Part shown: piece by piece, positions 17,201 to 24,204 of the stretch
How the letters are laid out: each line of letters begins with the position of its first letter
Position numbering within the stretch: the first letter of the stretch is position 1
Assembly (NCBI GenBank): GCA_963539695.1
Contig: CAUTOC010000005.1
Coordinates: 8,616-72,615 of the forward strand
Source: Catonella sp963539695
GTDB lineage: Bacteria; Bacillota; Clostridia; Lachnospirales; Lachnospiraceae
DNA length: 64,000 bases
Direction of reading: 5' to 3'
The notes under the pieces: model-generated
Told to the model about the DNA's origin: nothing
Databases searched by the model: none
What the model saw: the letters and a program-made list of their open reading frames with translations, nothing else
Program-made: the position numbers and the translations under genes

Positions 17201-17940
17201 AACTCTTTAGAATCGGATATTCTGCAAGAGAAAAAGCAGATGAAGGCTTTAGAGAAAGAGAGGCTGAAACATTTAAGCAAAAATCCGGACTTAGTACCGG
17301 ACTTGTAGAAACTCTTTCTCAAAATATTATGGAAACAAAGAGCGAAAAAGCAAACACAGCTATGTGGGCTTTAGAGGAATTAACCGGTGCCAAGCTTCTT
17401 GGAAGTGACCACCTTACTACAGATATGACTCTTATAGAATCTGCTTTATCTAAGGTTTATATAAATGGAAAACCATACACTGAGGGATTAAATCTTGATA
17501 AAAACAATGTAGAGTCTACTCTTGCTGAATTTACAGACAAGCTGCAAAGCTATATGGATCTTTCTAATAAATCGGAGCATAACTTGAGTATGGCAACCGA
17601 AAACGGCTTTACACCGATTACATACAACCCTAGAACACCGGTAGAGCCAAAGACCTCTATAAATATTTTCTCAGGAAAGGACAAACGCACCAAGCATCGT
17701 CTTGAAACAGAGCGTTTTAATGAGGAGACGGAAATTAAGCAAAAATGGGATGAGCGTAATGCTGAGCGTGAAAAAGAGTCCAATTCTTACCATATAGATA
17801 AAGAGAACAAGAGACATGGAGTTTCTTTTGAAGACCTTCATAACAAGTTTAATCCATTTAAGGACAGAAAAATGGAACACACTCGTACCCGCACACATAC
17901 TCCTGCTAAAGAAAAAGAACAGGAAATTACAAGATTATAA
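14212..17940 (+). CDS. Large conjugative-element protein of unknown function with internal duplication
   Basis: The start chosen is ATG 14212, with GGGAG 10 bases upstream; the open frame begins earlier at GTG 14134, but that lies inside the TGTGTC repeats. The 1242-residue product is soluble, without signal peptide or membrane segments. Residues about 69-275 and 746-945 are related: (L/I)(V/I)KG(I/V) followed by a helical run, LNIPANERGDF against LGIPNEKQADF, LFVPTECSG against FIPVSRSAG, and AFSISDY against AFSIGQI. Short VYI(D/N)G motifs recur near residues 643 and 1082. The C-terminal 120 residues are highly charged and coiled-coil-like. It is the only large rightward gene in the element and has its own regulated promoter. 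I recognise no family; no relaxase, helicase or nuclease motif is evident. Confidence 0.8.
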   Translation: MYKVGNEHIDEGVYSEGLVLDGSLKEAIETAGGGEFFHFEETANNEFTMKPKMPEYGSASIGGSVFKMRVNNNRLVKGIANHFFTNGEIDFAKGYDFINEIDARLGLSELPINVDMFRQGSNTREEGLDWLATELNIPANERGDFKNFADAMFYNQEVGKIAPYMSQNFSLLWGEFAAAGLALDPNNFTDMPEQSSRLNENLAKKEDAIRELRSFTQINPETEMRLFVPTECSGSLHSNKQICDYSGYAAVNLGKPAPAFSISDYSVDIAMNDSLTGENKGERKWDQHVAAHIGNITLKDGSKYQLTLEAFAPQADRFMDHPAMTSAVSIGLFKDEEAFKNHYYNNAHIEDANTLEFCERKQELKNDKFVELEKDGVFARVEDTMRKFAPYAEEAYQSLHSEFLKYSIGSEWENSRNDRHYKPIMGFSGLTTNELDHEFKSDLRMAKTSINRIPEEHREEYKNLLNTLDQVMERSGALGHAKLHFNALSSIIETNGGPDDLLNTSYEITAELEEKDMEMRLARTATRSILATALTGSMQVDKMDKEERASLEAFLGGDSEKLSRMIDMSKAVAGNLLAPTEITMDIQVPDNDIANDFVRARNIANIPDRSKEFASHNFDLAFSQIVSKKVFKTDDHKLFDNVYIDGRSATDIFKEKHLHYASSEDKKADIMKSLISGSQIDFAYTNQNGDIDMLPLHATSDIPVIANSFLKTREKEHISVEPKKDLISNGISLPMPENFVAAGGDTVPLRENYNYLIKGVSSLFLNEAGDINEKSVNKVSDFTNRLYHMYANGEDILNPAATKEEVSGYRDKWLCGQLGIPNEKQADFTRFWNENFSLTEDNKLITGRDLTGWSEFANKIQSFGELEKEIGPSAMNAVRMDFAGTFDTIKEIASIDPATSDKTFIPVSRSAGFLTALNQTSGAIADENGNDIAFSIGQITGDVVSSNLLSEENKESMRHLNIAGHFCNGIFQSLKEYGEKLAGEEDAFTPRTSIENELFRIGYSAREKADEGFREREAETFKQKSGLSTGLVETLSQNIMETKSEKANTAMWALEELTGAKLLGSDHLTTDMTLIESALSKVYINGKPYTEGLNLDKNNVESTLAEFTDKLQSYMDLSNKSEHNLSMATENGFTPITYNPRTPVEPKTSINIFSGKDKRTKHRLETERFNEETEIKQKWDERNAEREKESNSYHIDKENKRHGVSFEDLHNKFNPFKDRKMEHTRTRTHTPAKEKEQEITRL

Positions 17941-18120
17941 TTCCAAATTATTCACGAAACATCTTGTGAAATATCGTAATTAAGCCGCAGGCTTAAAATT
18001 ACGATATTTTGCAGATGTTTGGTAATATCACCCCATAGTCACAGACTGAAACGAAAGCTATTTATCTTACTGTAATATGTAGGATAAGAGGTCTGTGACC
18101 TATGGCGTGAATAATCGGAA
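17941..18120 (+). ncRNA. Structured palindromic element A (candidate RNA or miniature repeat)
   Basis: The element begins right after the stop codon of the large gene. Its ends are inverted repeats: TTCCAAATTATTCACG (17941-17956) against CGTGAATAATCGGAA (18106-18120). Inside, AAACATC (17957-17963) pairs with GATGTTT (18014-18020) and encloses a long hairpin (13 bp at 17969-17981/17997-18009, then AAGCC-GCA-GGCTT). A second arm pairs 18033-18046 with 18091-18105 (14 bp, one bulged C) and carries an 8-bp hairpin at 18063-18070/18079-18086. Together they fold as a three-way junction. It precedes a terminator, so it should be transcribed as a 3' UTR. A diverged copy exists at 51058-51217. I cannot match it to a known RNA class. 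Confidence 0.6.
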
Positions 18121-18152
18121 ATAATTCTTAAATAGTTATATCTTTTCTGAAT

Positions 18153-18190
18153 GCTGTCGTACTAATTTTAGTGCGGCAGCTTACTTTTCC
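18153..18190 (+). terminator. Terminator of the 1242-residue gene
   Basis: GCTGTCGTACTA (18153-18164) pairs with TAGTGCGGCAGC (18169-18180) over 12 bp including two G-U pairs, with loop ATTT. It is followed by TTACTTTTCC. It lies downstream of element A. Confidence 0.65.
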
Positions 18191-18383
18191 TATAAAACAG
18201 CTCTGATGTATTTTATAATTGCTTAAATATTTATTTTCTTAAAATACTTTATATATATACTATACTATTGTTTTGTATTAATATATAATTATTTTATATT
18301 ATTCACAATATGACATAAATTTAATAGGCAATTTGAATTATTTGTGTTTAATTTAATATATTAAATTACGAGGAGGTTTTATT
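18191..18383 (+). promoter_or_regulatory. AT-rich upstream region with promoter of the DUF4282-like gene
   Basis: This stretch is very AT-rich and codes for nothing visible. TTGAAT (18333-18338) and TATATT (18357-18362) with an 18-bp spacer form a plausible promoter, about 20 bp upstream of the AGGAGG site. There is no TGTGTC repeat here, so this gene is probably outside the response-regulator circuit. Confidence 0.45.
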
Positions 18384-18806
18384 ATGGAAGAAAACAACAA
18401 CCAAAACGAATTACAACAAAACGGTGGCACAAATCAGCAAAATGCCGGCGGAAATCAGAGCAATAACGGTAATAACAACTTAAATCAGGCTTATGATAAA
18501 ATTGCAGATGCTGCAAAAGACGGAGGAAAGACATTTTTCTCTAACATTTTGAACTTTGATGTAATGATTTCCACAAAACTTATTAAGTTACTTTATTTCT
18601 TAGCTCTTATAGGTGTTGTAATATCAGCTATTACAACTATGCTTTCACGCAATCCTTTTACCGGAACAAGTAACTTTATTTGGGGACTTCTTATGCTTAT
18701 ATTTGGTCCTTTGGCTGTAAGAGTTTGGGCAGAGCTTATGATAGTACTCTTTAATATAAATGACAATCTTGCCAAGATAAAAGATTACTTTTATAATAAA
18801 AAATAA
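18384..18806 (+). CDS. DUF4282-like small membrane protein with Asn/Gln-rich head
   Basis: The 140-residue protein starts behind AGGAGG. Residues 1-35 are a low-complexity Asn/Gln/Gly segment. Residues 65-125 contain two membrane helices (LLYFLALIGVVISAI and IWGLLMLIFGPLAV) followed by RVWAELMIVLFNINDNL, the pattern of DUF4282 membrane proteins. The last residues are Lys-rich. It is transcribed alone, between element A and a strong terminator, at what appears to be the right margin of the conjugative element. Its function is unknown. Confidence 0.75.
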   Translation: MEENNNQNELQQNGGTNQQNAGGNQSNNGNNNLNQAYDKIADAAKDGGKTFFSNILNFDVMISTKLIKLLYFLALIGVVISAITTMLSRNPFTGTSNFIWGLLMLIFGPLAVRVWAELMIVLFNINDNLAKIKDYFYNKK

Positions 18807-18871
18807 TGAATAAAGGCTTCCCACCTAAAGAAAAATTGAAATTACCGGGACAGATATTCTAAATGAAATGG

Positions 18872-18910
18872 GGCTCCCCACTATCATAAGATAATGGAGA
18901 GCCTTTTTTT
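18872..18910 (+). terminator. Rho-independent terminator
   Basis: GGCTC and CCA (18872-18880) pair with TGG and GAGCC (18895-18903), with TATC/GATA continuing the stem inside and a short loop. Seven T follow (18904-18910). It ends the DUF4282-like transcript and lies against the end of the convergent leftward gene. Confidence 0.85.
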
Positions 18911-19922
18911 ATTTTCCTAACAAGTTAAAATTATAATCAGGTATTAAAAATATACAGGTATTTAACACCCATATAAACCCTTCATTTTTATCAGCACTTA
19001 CTTTATTTTGATTTTTAAGAATCTTCAATAACTCAATTTTATTAAACTTAGCTTTCAAGTCTTCCTCATCTTTTTCTTCCCGTATTTTATACGCTTTACA
19101 AATATTAAAATATATTATTTCCTGAAAGATTTTTCGTATATAATCCCAATATGTTATTTTTTCCTGTATGTATCCCGCTTTAATAATTTTATCTTTTAAG
19201 TTCAACTTTAAATTTCTTTCTTCTTCAGCATTCCCAATTATATGTAATATGTTTTCTAATTCCTCTTCCAGTTTCTCATCGCTTGAAATATTTAATATTT
19301 TATTGCAACAGTCTTTTCCTTTATCTTTGTCTATTGTAAGATCTTTATTTGCAAATACTTTCTCAATTTCATTAGAAAGATTAAGTATTTTCCCAATTTT
19401 ACTTTGCTCATTAACTCGTTGTTTATATCCTCCCTGTTTTAAGGATGACACTTCCATTTTTCGTTCAAGATATTCCTCATCCGGTAATGATTTTAAATGT
19501 TTATATGACTCAAGCATAGGATAATTCAAATACAATTTCCCTATGTCAGTTGAATCCTTAAAATAATCCTGCATCTCTTCTATATTTTTTGCAGAAAAAT
19601 TCGGATCCTGTCTTTCATAATCAAATACAAGAATAATATTATTAAAATCTACTTTATATCTTACTTGTTCCATGTTTTCTTTTCTACTAATGATAAGAGG
19701 TAAATCAATATCTTGTTCTATCCAGTCTTCACCATAATATTCTACAATATTATTATATAACTTATAAATATTAGTACCATAAACCCATATATCATTTATA
19801 TCTATATCCAATTCCTGAAAGCATTGAAAAATCATATTAAATAATTCATCTTTTTCCCTTTCACCCTCTACAATCAGCAAACTTCGCTTACGCTTCCTAT
19901 CTTCTATCTGATAATTATTCAT
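18909..19922 (-). CDS. TOPRIM-like partner of an AAA ATPase (candidate defence nuclease)
   Basis: The start chosen is ATG 19922, which overlaps the ATPase stop (ATGAATAA); an in-frame TTG lies three codons earlier. The 337-residue protein begins with a basic stretch, then LLIVEGEREKDEL near residue 17, the TOPRIM-type Glu motif. After about 100 residues comes IILVFDYERQDP, an acidic D-x-E motif in the place of the usual DxD. A PMLESYKHL segment follows, then a helical C-terminal half. ATPase plus TOPRIM pairs are known in anti-phage systems such as AbiL, PARIS and OLD-type systems. I infer a nuclease or toxin subunit activated through the ATPase; the exact system is not identified. Confidence 0.65.
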   Translation of the reverse strand: MNNYQIEDRKRKRSLLIVEGEREKDELFNMIFQCFQELDIDINDIWVYGTNIYKLYNNIVEYYGEDWIEQDIDLPLIISRKENMEQVRYKVDFNNIILVFDYERQDPNFSAKNIEEMQDYFKDSTDIGKLYLNYPMLESYKHLKSLPDEEYLERKMEVSSLKQGGYKQRVNEQSKIGKILNLSNEIEKVFANKDLTIDKDKGKDCCNKILNISSDEKLEEELENILHIIGNAEEERNLKLNLKDKIIKAGYIQEKITYWDYIRKIFQEIIYFNICKAYKIREEKDEEDLKAKFNKIELLKILKNQNKVSADKNEGFIWVLNTCIFLIPDYNFNLLGK

Positions 19923-21063
19923 ACTCGTCAAACTCTCCGCTTATGTACATTTTTTCGAGATTATGCCCTTCTCTAAGTTCACGCTTTGTAGCATTACAGA
20001 GAGCTGTTAACTTTCCTTCACCTGATAAAATAAATAAGCAGTCCGGACGCATAATTCTATTCGTCATAAGATTGGTATTATGTGTAGTCATAATTAATTG
20101 GCTGTAAGAATATTTATTTTTGAAAAAAAGAACAACTTTCTCTGCCATTTCATAATGATAAAAAGCATCAAATTCATCTAAATATATTAATGATGAATTC
20201 ACTAGGTCTATAACTAATTTACGGTATAAATCTGTTAATATCAGTGTACCACTTGAAGCATTTTCAAAAAAAGGAATTAATCGCTCATAACCAAAATATA
20301 ACTCTTGTTGTTCATCTGGTAATTTTTTTAAAACCAACTTACATTCAACTCCCATAAAATTTAAAAATTCCTCAAATTTTTTCAACTCATCCCCATTATT
20401 TAATAATTCATAAAAATTTTGATTAAGCCCCTTTGCACCATGTATAGCACTCCCTACTGTAATCATAATCATTCTTACAACATAACTATATAAACTTAAT
20501 AATACAGATTCACTATTTAATGCAACATTATTAAATATCCACCGCAAAAATGGCAGCTTAGCATCACTGATTTTCGTCTTCTTACTAAATTCTAATGACT
20601 GTAAATATCTTTCAGTATTGGCTGTTTCTGCATAAACATTTTTCAAGTTTTCAAAGTCATACATTTCTTTTATAAAATTACATTTAAAAACAGTAACTCC
20701 ATCTACATATAATTCTTCACTTGATAATTCTTGATTTGATAATTTTGAATATTGATAAATCACTTCTTTTTCATCAAATTTAAATGTGTAACTAAAAGCA
20801 ACAACATCTTCTTTTGAATCCGCATTAAGCAATATTTCATTTTCTGAATATCTTATATCACCAAACATTGTGTAATTAATATCAAGCAAAGCTTTCCCTA
20901 AATTTGTCTTACCTGTTGCATTTCGTCCATAAATCAACATTTTGCTGATAAGATCATTTGAAATGCAGTCTTTATTAAATTGATATTCTCCATGATTTTC
21001 AAAGTCTATTACTATTTCATCCTTAAAATTTTTATAATTCTTTACTTTAAACTTTTTTAACAT
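19915..21063 (-). CDS. AAA/ABC-type ATPase of a candidate defence pair (AAA_15/RloA-like)
   Basis: ATG 21063 is preferred over an in-frame GTG four codons upstream because AGGGTGG is well spaced for it. The 382-residue protein begins MLKKFKVKNYKNF, the usual opening of RecF/OLD-like ATPases. Walker A is GRNATGKT near residue 48, a signature-like ASSGT lies near 270, Walker B LIYLDEFDAF near 295, and the H-loop MTTHNTN near 330. The family acts as a sensor or motor clamping DNA or partner proteins. The gene overlaps the TOPRIM-like gene by 8 bases, so the two are translated together. It has its own promoter. The pair lies between the conjugative element and housekeeping genes, a common place for defence genes. 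Confidence 0.8.
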   Translation of the reverse strand: MLKKFKVKNYKNFKDEIVIDFENHGEYQFNKDCISNDLISKMLIYGRNATGKTNLGKALLDINYTMFGDIRYSENEILLNADSKEDVVAFSYTFKFDEKEVIYQYSKLSNQELSSEELYVDGVTVFKCNFIKEMYDFENLKNVYAETANTERYLQSLEFSKKTKISDAKLPFLRWIFNNVALNSESVLLSLYSYVVRMIMITVGSAIHGAKGLNQNFYELLNNGDELKKFEEFLNFMGVECKLVLKKLPDEQQELYFGYERLIPFFENASSGTLILTDLYRKLVIDLVNSSLIYLDEFDAFYHYEMAEKVVLFFKNKYSYSQLIMTTHNTNLMTNRIMRPDCLFILSGEGKLTALCNATKRELREGHNLEKMYISGEFDEYE

Positions 21064-21113
21064 ATTGTATACCACCCTTCTAAGTAAACTTCGGTGTATA
21101 AATCTACACCTAT

Positions 21114-21142
21114 AGTATAACTCATTTTACAACAATCGACAA
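21114..21142 (-). promoter_or_regulatory. Promoter of the ATPase/TOPRIM pair
   Basis: Leftward TTGTCG (21142-21137) and TATACT (21119-21114) are separated by 17 bp, 51 bp before the chosen start. A small hairpin CCGTAA/TTACGG with a T-rich loop lies just upstream. The rest of the 21064-21380 gap is AT-rich and holds only the transporter terminator below. Confidence 0.5.
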
Positions 21143-21289
21143 TATATTCCGTAATTTTTTTACGGTGTTTTTATATTGAAATTACCAATAATAAATGAGC
21201 TATTGCATCTAAAATAATATATACAACACACAACTCAATTATATCTTATATTGTTTAGCTTTAATGTGATAGTAGCTACTTTTTTCCAC

Positions 21290-21345
21290 ATAAAAACAGC
21301 AGTCGGTTTCCTATGATTTATATTTACCATAGAATATCGACTGCT
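21290..21345 (-). terminator. Terminator of the Fbp/Afu-type ABC operon
   Basis: AGCAGTCG (21298-21305) pairs with CGACTGCT (21338-21345), with an inner CTATG/CATAG stem. Read leftward the hairpin is followed by GTTTTTA. It lies 35 bp after the stop of the permease gene. Confidence 0.7.
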
Positions 21346-21380
21346 TAATAACTATTTACATAAACAAAATAGCCTCTCTA

Positions 21381-23036
21381 CTATATACTAACTTCCTTAT
21401 TCTTGCTGAACTTTGAAAATATCACAAGGGAAAGTACTGTAAGCAGTGTAAGTATAGTGGAAAGTGCCGCTGCAACACCATAATTTCCTCTTACAACCTC
21501 AGTATATACCGCTACTGTCAAAGTTTTTGTCTTACCTGTGTAAAGAATTATAGCTGTGGAAAGTTCGCTAATCATCGTTACCCAACTAAGTATTGCACCG
21601 GAAAGAATACCACCTGCCATCATAGGTGCCGTAACCCTGAAAAATGCCTTCATTTTGGTTGCCCCCAGCGAAATGGCGGCTTCCTCAATACTCATAGGTA
21701 TCTGTGCAAGTACAGCAACTGATGACCTTATGGTGTATGGTAACCTTCTTATGACCAATGCTGCCACCATAATAAACATAGTTCCACTGATAAGAAGCGG
21801 CTTTTTATTAAAACTTATCAAAAGTGCTATACCAAGTACCGTACCCGGTACTATAAACGGAATCATTGAAATTATATCAACTAAATTGGTTATATTATTC
21901 TTTCTTCTAACTACAAGATAAGCTATAAGAACCGCTAAAAGAACTATTACTGCAAGAGCTGCGGCAGGCATTATTATAGTATTTTGTATACTTGTGCCAA
22001 GCTTTGAAAATGCCTCTTTATAACTGTCTAAACTATGACCTGCTGTAAATATCTTACCTTCTGTTTTCTTAAAAGAAGTGTAGATTACATAACACTGTGG
22101 CATAACTGCAATTCCTACTATAAGATAAGAAAAGAAATGTACAAGTGCATTTATCCCGCTTTTTGCTTTTTTCTCTTCTATAGGGTGAAGTGCATTTAAT
22201 GAAAATGACTTTTTGTTTGCAATATACTTCTGTATTAAAAATACAAGTGTTGTAATAAGAATGGCTATTACCGCTATGGCTGAAGCAAAACTGTCATCAC
22301 CGCCTACTTCACTTATAAACTCATTATAAAGCACCACAGGAAATGTCCTATAACCTTCTCCTATAAGCATCGGTGTTCCAAAATCCGCAAATGCTCTCAT
22401 AAATACTAAAAGTGAAGCTGCAAGTATAGTCGGTATGATGAGCGGTACAACTACCTTAAAAAAGCTTTTTATTCCTGCACAGCCAAGATTTTTACTGGCT
22501 TCAAGAAGTGAATTATCTACATTTTTAAGTGCTCCTCTTACATAAAGGAATACCAGTGGAAAAAGCTGCATAGTCATTACAAGTACGATACCGCCAAAAC
22601 CGTAAATGTCAGGAGTATGTATACCTAAATTTCCTAAAAATGAAGTAATTACTCCGTTTCTTCCAAGCAGAAGTATCCAAGAATATGCACCTATAAAAGG
22701 CGCAGACATAGATGCTATAATTATAAGCATGCTTAAAAATCTCTTACCTTTTATTTTATATATTGAAAATATATAAGCAAGTGGAGTTCCTATTGCTACA
22801 GCAAGTAAAGTTGCTGTTATTGATAGTTTAAAACTATTAAATAATGTAGCAAAATAATAGCTTTTAGAGAAAAATTTTTCAAATTCTTCAAGAGTGAACT
22901 TTCCTGTTTCCGCATTAAATAATGCCTGTTTCACCAAAAATGCCATAGGGTATATAAGAAATAAGGCATACAATACTATAGTAAATAAAGTTATAAATCC
23001 CCATACATCAAGACGAAATTTATTATTATCTTTCAT
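21381..23036 (-). CDS. Fused two-domain ABC permease (FbpB/AfuB-like)
   Basis: This 551-residue membrane protein has two binding-protein-dependent permease domains in one chain, about residues 10-270 and 290-545, each with about six helices and an EAA-type loop: LEASKNLGCAG near residue 180 and EEAAISLGATK near 455. This arrangement is typical of FbpB and AfuB permeases for iron or sugar phosphates. It is the last gene of a three-gene operon, 12 bases after the ATPase gene. It conducts the substrate across the membrane; the substrate is inferred from context and is discussed under the binding protein. Confidence 0.88.
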   Translation of the reverse strand: MKDNNKFRLDVWGFITLFTIVLYALFLIYPMAFLVKQALFNAETGKFTLEEFEKFFSKSYYFATLFNSFKLSITATLLAVAIGTPLAYIFSIYKIKGKRFLSMLIIIASMSAPFIGAYSWILLLGRNGVITSFLGNLGIHTPDIYGFGGIVLVMTMQLFPLVFLYVRGALKNVDNSLLEASKNLGCAGIKSFFKVVVPLIIPTILAASLLVFMRAFADFGTPMLIGEGYRTFPVVLYNEFISEVGGDDSFASAIAVIAILITTLVFLIQKYIANKKSFSLNALHPIEEKKAKSGINALVHFFSYLIVGIAVMPQCYVIYTSFKKTEGKIFTAGHSLDSYKEAFSKLGTSIQNTIIMPAAALAVIVLLAVLIAYLVVRRKNNITNLVDIISMIPFIVPGTVLGIALLISFNKKPLLISGTMFIMVAALVIRRLPYTIRSSVAVLAQIPMSIEEAAISLGATKMKAFFRVTAPMMAGGILSGAILSWVTMISELSTAIILYTGKTKTLTVAVYTEVVRGNYGVAAALSTILTLLTVLSLVIFSKFSKNKEVSI

Positions 23037-23048
23037 TTATCTCGCCCC

Positions 23049-24119
23049 CTAACTCATCAAAAGATTTTTGCTGCCATCTGCTTCAAATATGTTTACTTTA
23101 TTCTCTTTTATTCTTAGGGAAACTTCTTTACCGGGCTCCATTATATCATCTACAGATGACTCTTCGATTATTTCAACAGTTTCTCCCCAATTAAGCTCTA
23201 CAAAATAATGAGTGTTAAGTCCCAAGTACATACTTTCTTTTACTATTCCTTTTATACCTTCTTGAGAATTATCACAAATTACAAATTCTTCCGGTCTTAT
23301 TGAGCAGATTACAGGTTTCTTACCCTCTTTTCTAAGAGGCTCAAATCCGGTCTTATATCCACTCTTAAATATAAGAGTTCCATTATCAAGTTCCGCCTCT
23401 ACCATATTTGAACGACCTATAAAATTTGCTACAAAAGTATTTGATGGCCGTTGATATACAAACTTTGAAGTACCGATCTGTTGGATTACTCCTTCTTTCA
23501 TAATTGCTATCTTATCACTTATAGCCATTGCTTCTTCTTGATCATGGGTTACATAAACAGTTGTTATACATACATTTTTCTGAGTATTTCTGATTACTCT
23601 CCTCATTTCAAGTCTAAGCTTTGCATCCAAGTTTGAAAGCGGTTCATCCATAAGAAGTACATCCGGTTTTATGACTAAGGCTCTTGCAAGTGCAACTCTC
23701 TGCTGCTGCCCTCCTGAAAGTCTCTCAGGCATTCTGTCCGCATACTGTTTAATCTGCATCAGCTCTAAAAATTCTTCTGTCCTCTTAGTCACCTCCGCTT
23801 TATCAAGTTTCCTGTTTTTTAAACCAAATGCTACATTTGCCCTTACTGTCATATTTGGAAAAATTGCATAATTCTGAAATACCATTCCAATATTTCTTTT
23901 GCTCGGATCTACATCATTTATTCTTTTATCATCGAAAAATATATCTCCGCCTTCTATAGAATTAAAACCTGCTATCATTCTAAGCAAGGTAGTCTTGCCG
24001 CAACCGGAAGGTCCAAGCAAAGTAAAAAGCTCACCTTTTCCTATCTCCACACTAAGTTTCGGAATTACAGTATTTTCACCATATTTCTTAATAACATTTT
24101 TAACCGATATTTTTGCCAT
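23049..24119 (-). CDS. ABC transporter ATPase (FbpC/AfuC-like)
   Basis: The 356-residue protein has the complete set of ABC motifs: Walker A GPSGCGKTT near residue 35, signature LSGGQQQR near 134, Walker B LLMDEPLSNLD near 155, and the switch His in VYVTHDQEEA. The C-terminal 120 residues are a TOBE-type regulatory domain. The start has AAAGGGG upstream. It sits between the binding protein and permease genes and follows an intercistronic hairpin. It powers import of the substrate captured by the upstream lipoprotein. Confidence 0.9.
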   Translation of the reverse strand: MAKISVKNVIKKYGENTVIPKLSVEIGKGELFTLLGPSGCGKTTLLRMIAGFNSIEGGDIFFDDKRINDVDPSKRNIGMVFQNYAIFPNMTVRANVAFGLKNRKLDKAEVTKRTEEFLELMQIKQYADRMPERLSGGQQQRVALARALVIKPDVLLMDEPLSNLDAKLRLEMRRVIRNTQKNVCITTVYVTHDQEEAMAISDKIAIMKEGVIQQIGTSKFVYQRPSNTFVANFIGRSNMVEAELDNGTLIFKSGYKTGFEPLRKEGKKPVICSIRPEEFVICDNSQEGIKGIVKESMYLGLNTHYFVELNWGETVEIIEESSVDDIMEPGKEVSLRIKENKVNIFEADGSKNLLMS

Positions 24120-24150
24120 AACTATCCCCTTTACCTAACATTTTCTAAAA

Positions 24151-24192
24151 GATAAACCACAATACCCGAACTGAGAGGAACTGTGGTTTATC
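24151..24192 (-). terminator. Intercistronic hairpin between binding-protein and ATPase genes
   Basis: GATAAACCACA (24151-24161) pairs perfectly with TGTGGTTTATC (24182-24192). Read leftward it is followed by TTTTAG. It may end part of the transcripts or protect the upstream mRNA, giving more binding protein than transporter. Confidence 0.6.
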
Positions 24193-24204
24193 AATTTTTT
24201 CAGA

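Noticed and set aside
14212..17940. Relaxase or helicase function for the 1242-residue protein
   Set aside because: No HUH, Tyr-relaxase, Walker or nuclease motif could be seen, and its orientation is opposite to the transfer operon.
17941..18120. Known riboswitch, group I intron or self-cleaving ribozyme
   Set aside because: Conserved cores of c-di-GMP, glycine, twister, hammerhead and group I RNAs were not found.
18909..21063. Firm naming as PARIS, AbiL or another specific defence system
   Set aside because: Only the general ATPase and TOPRIM-like motifs are visible; DUF4435 or RloB features could not be confirmed without a profile search.
18807..21380. Attachment site or tRNA gene marking the end of the conjugative element
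   Set aside because: No tRNA gene and no convincing direct repeat were found, so the exact border of the element cannot be set from this window.
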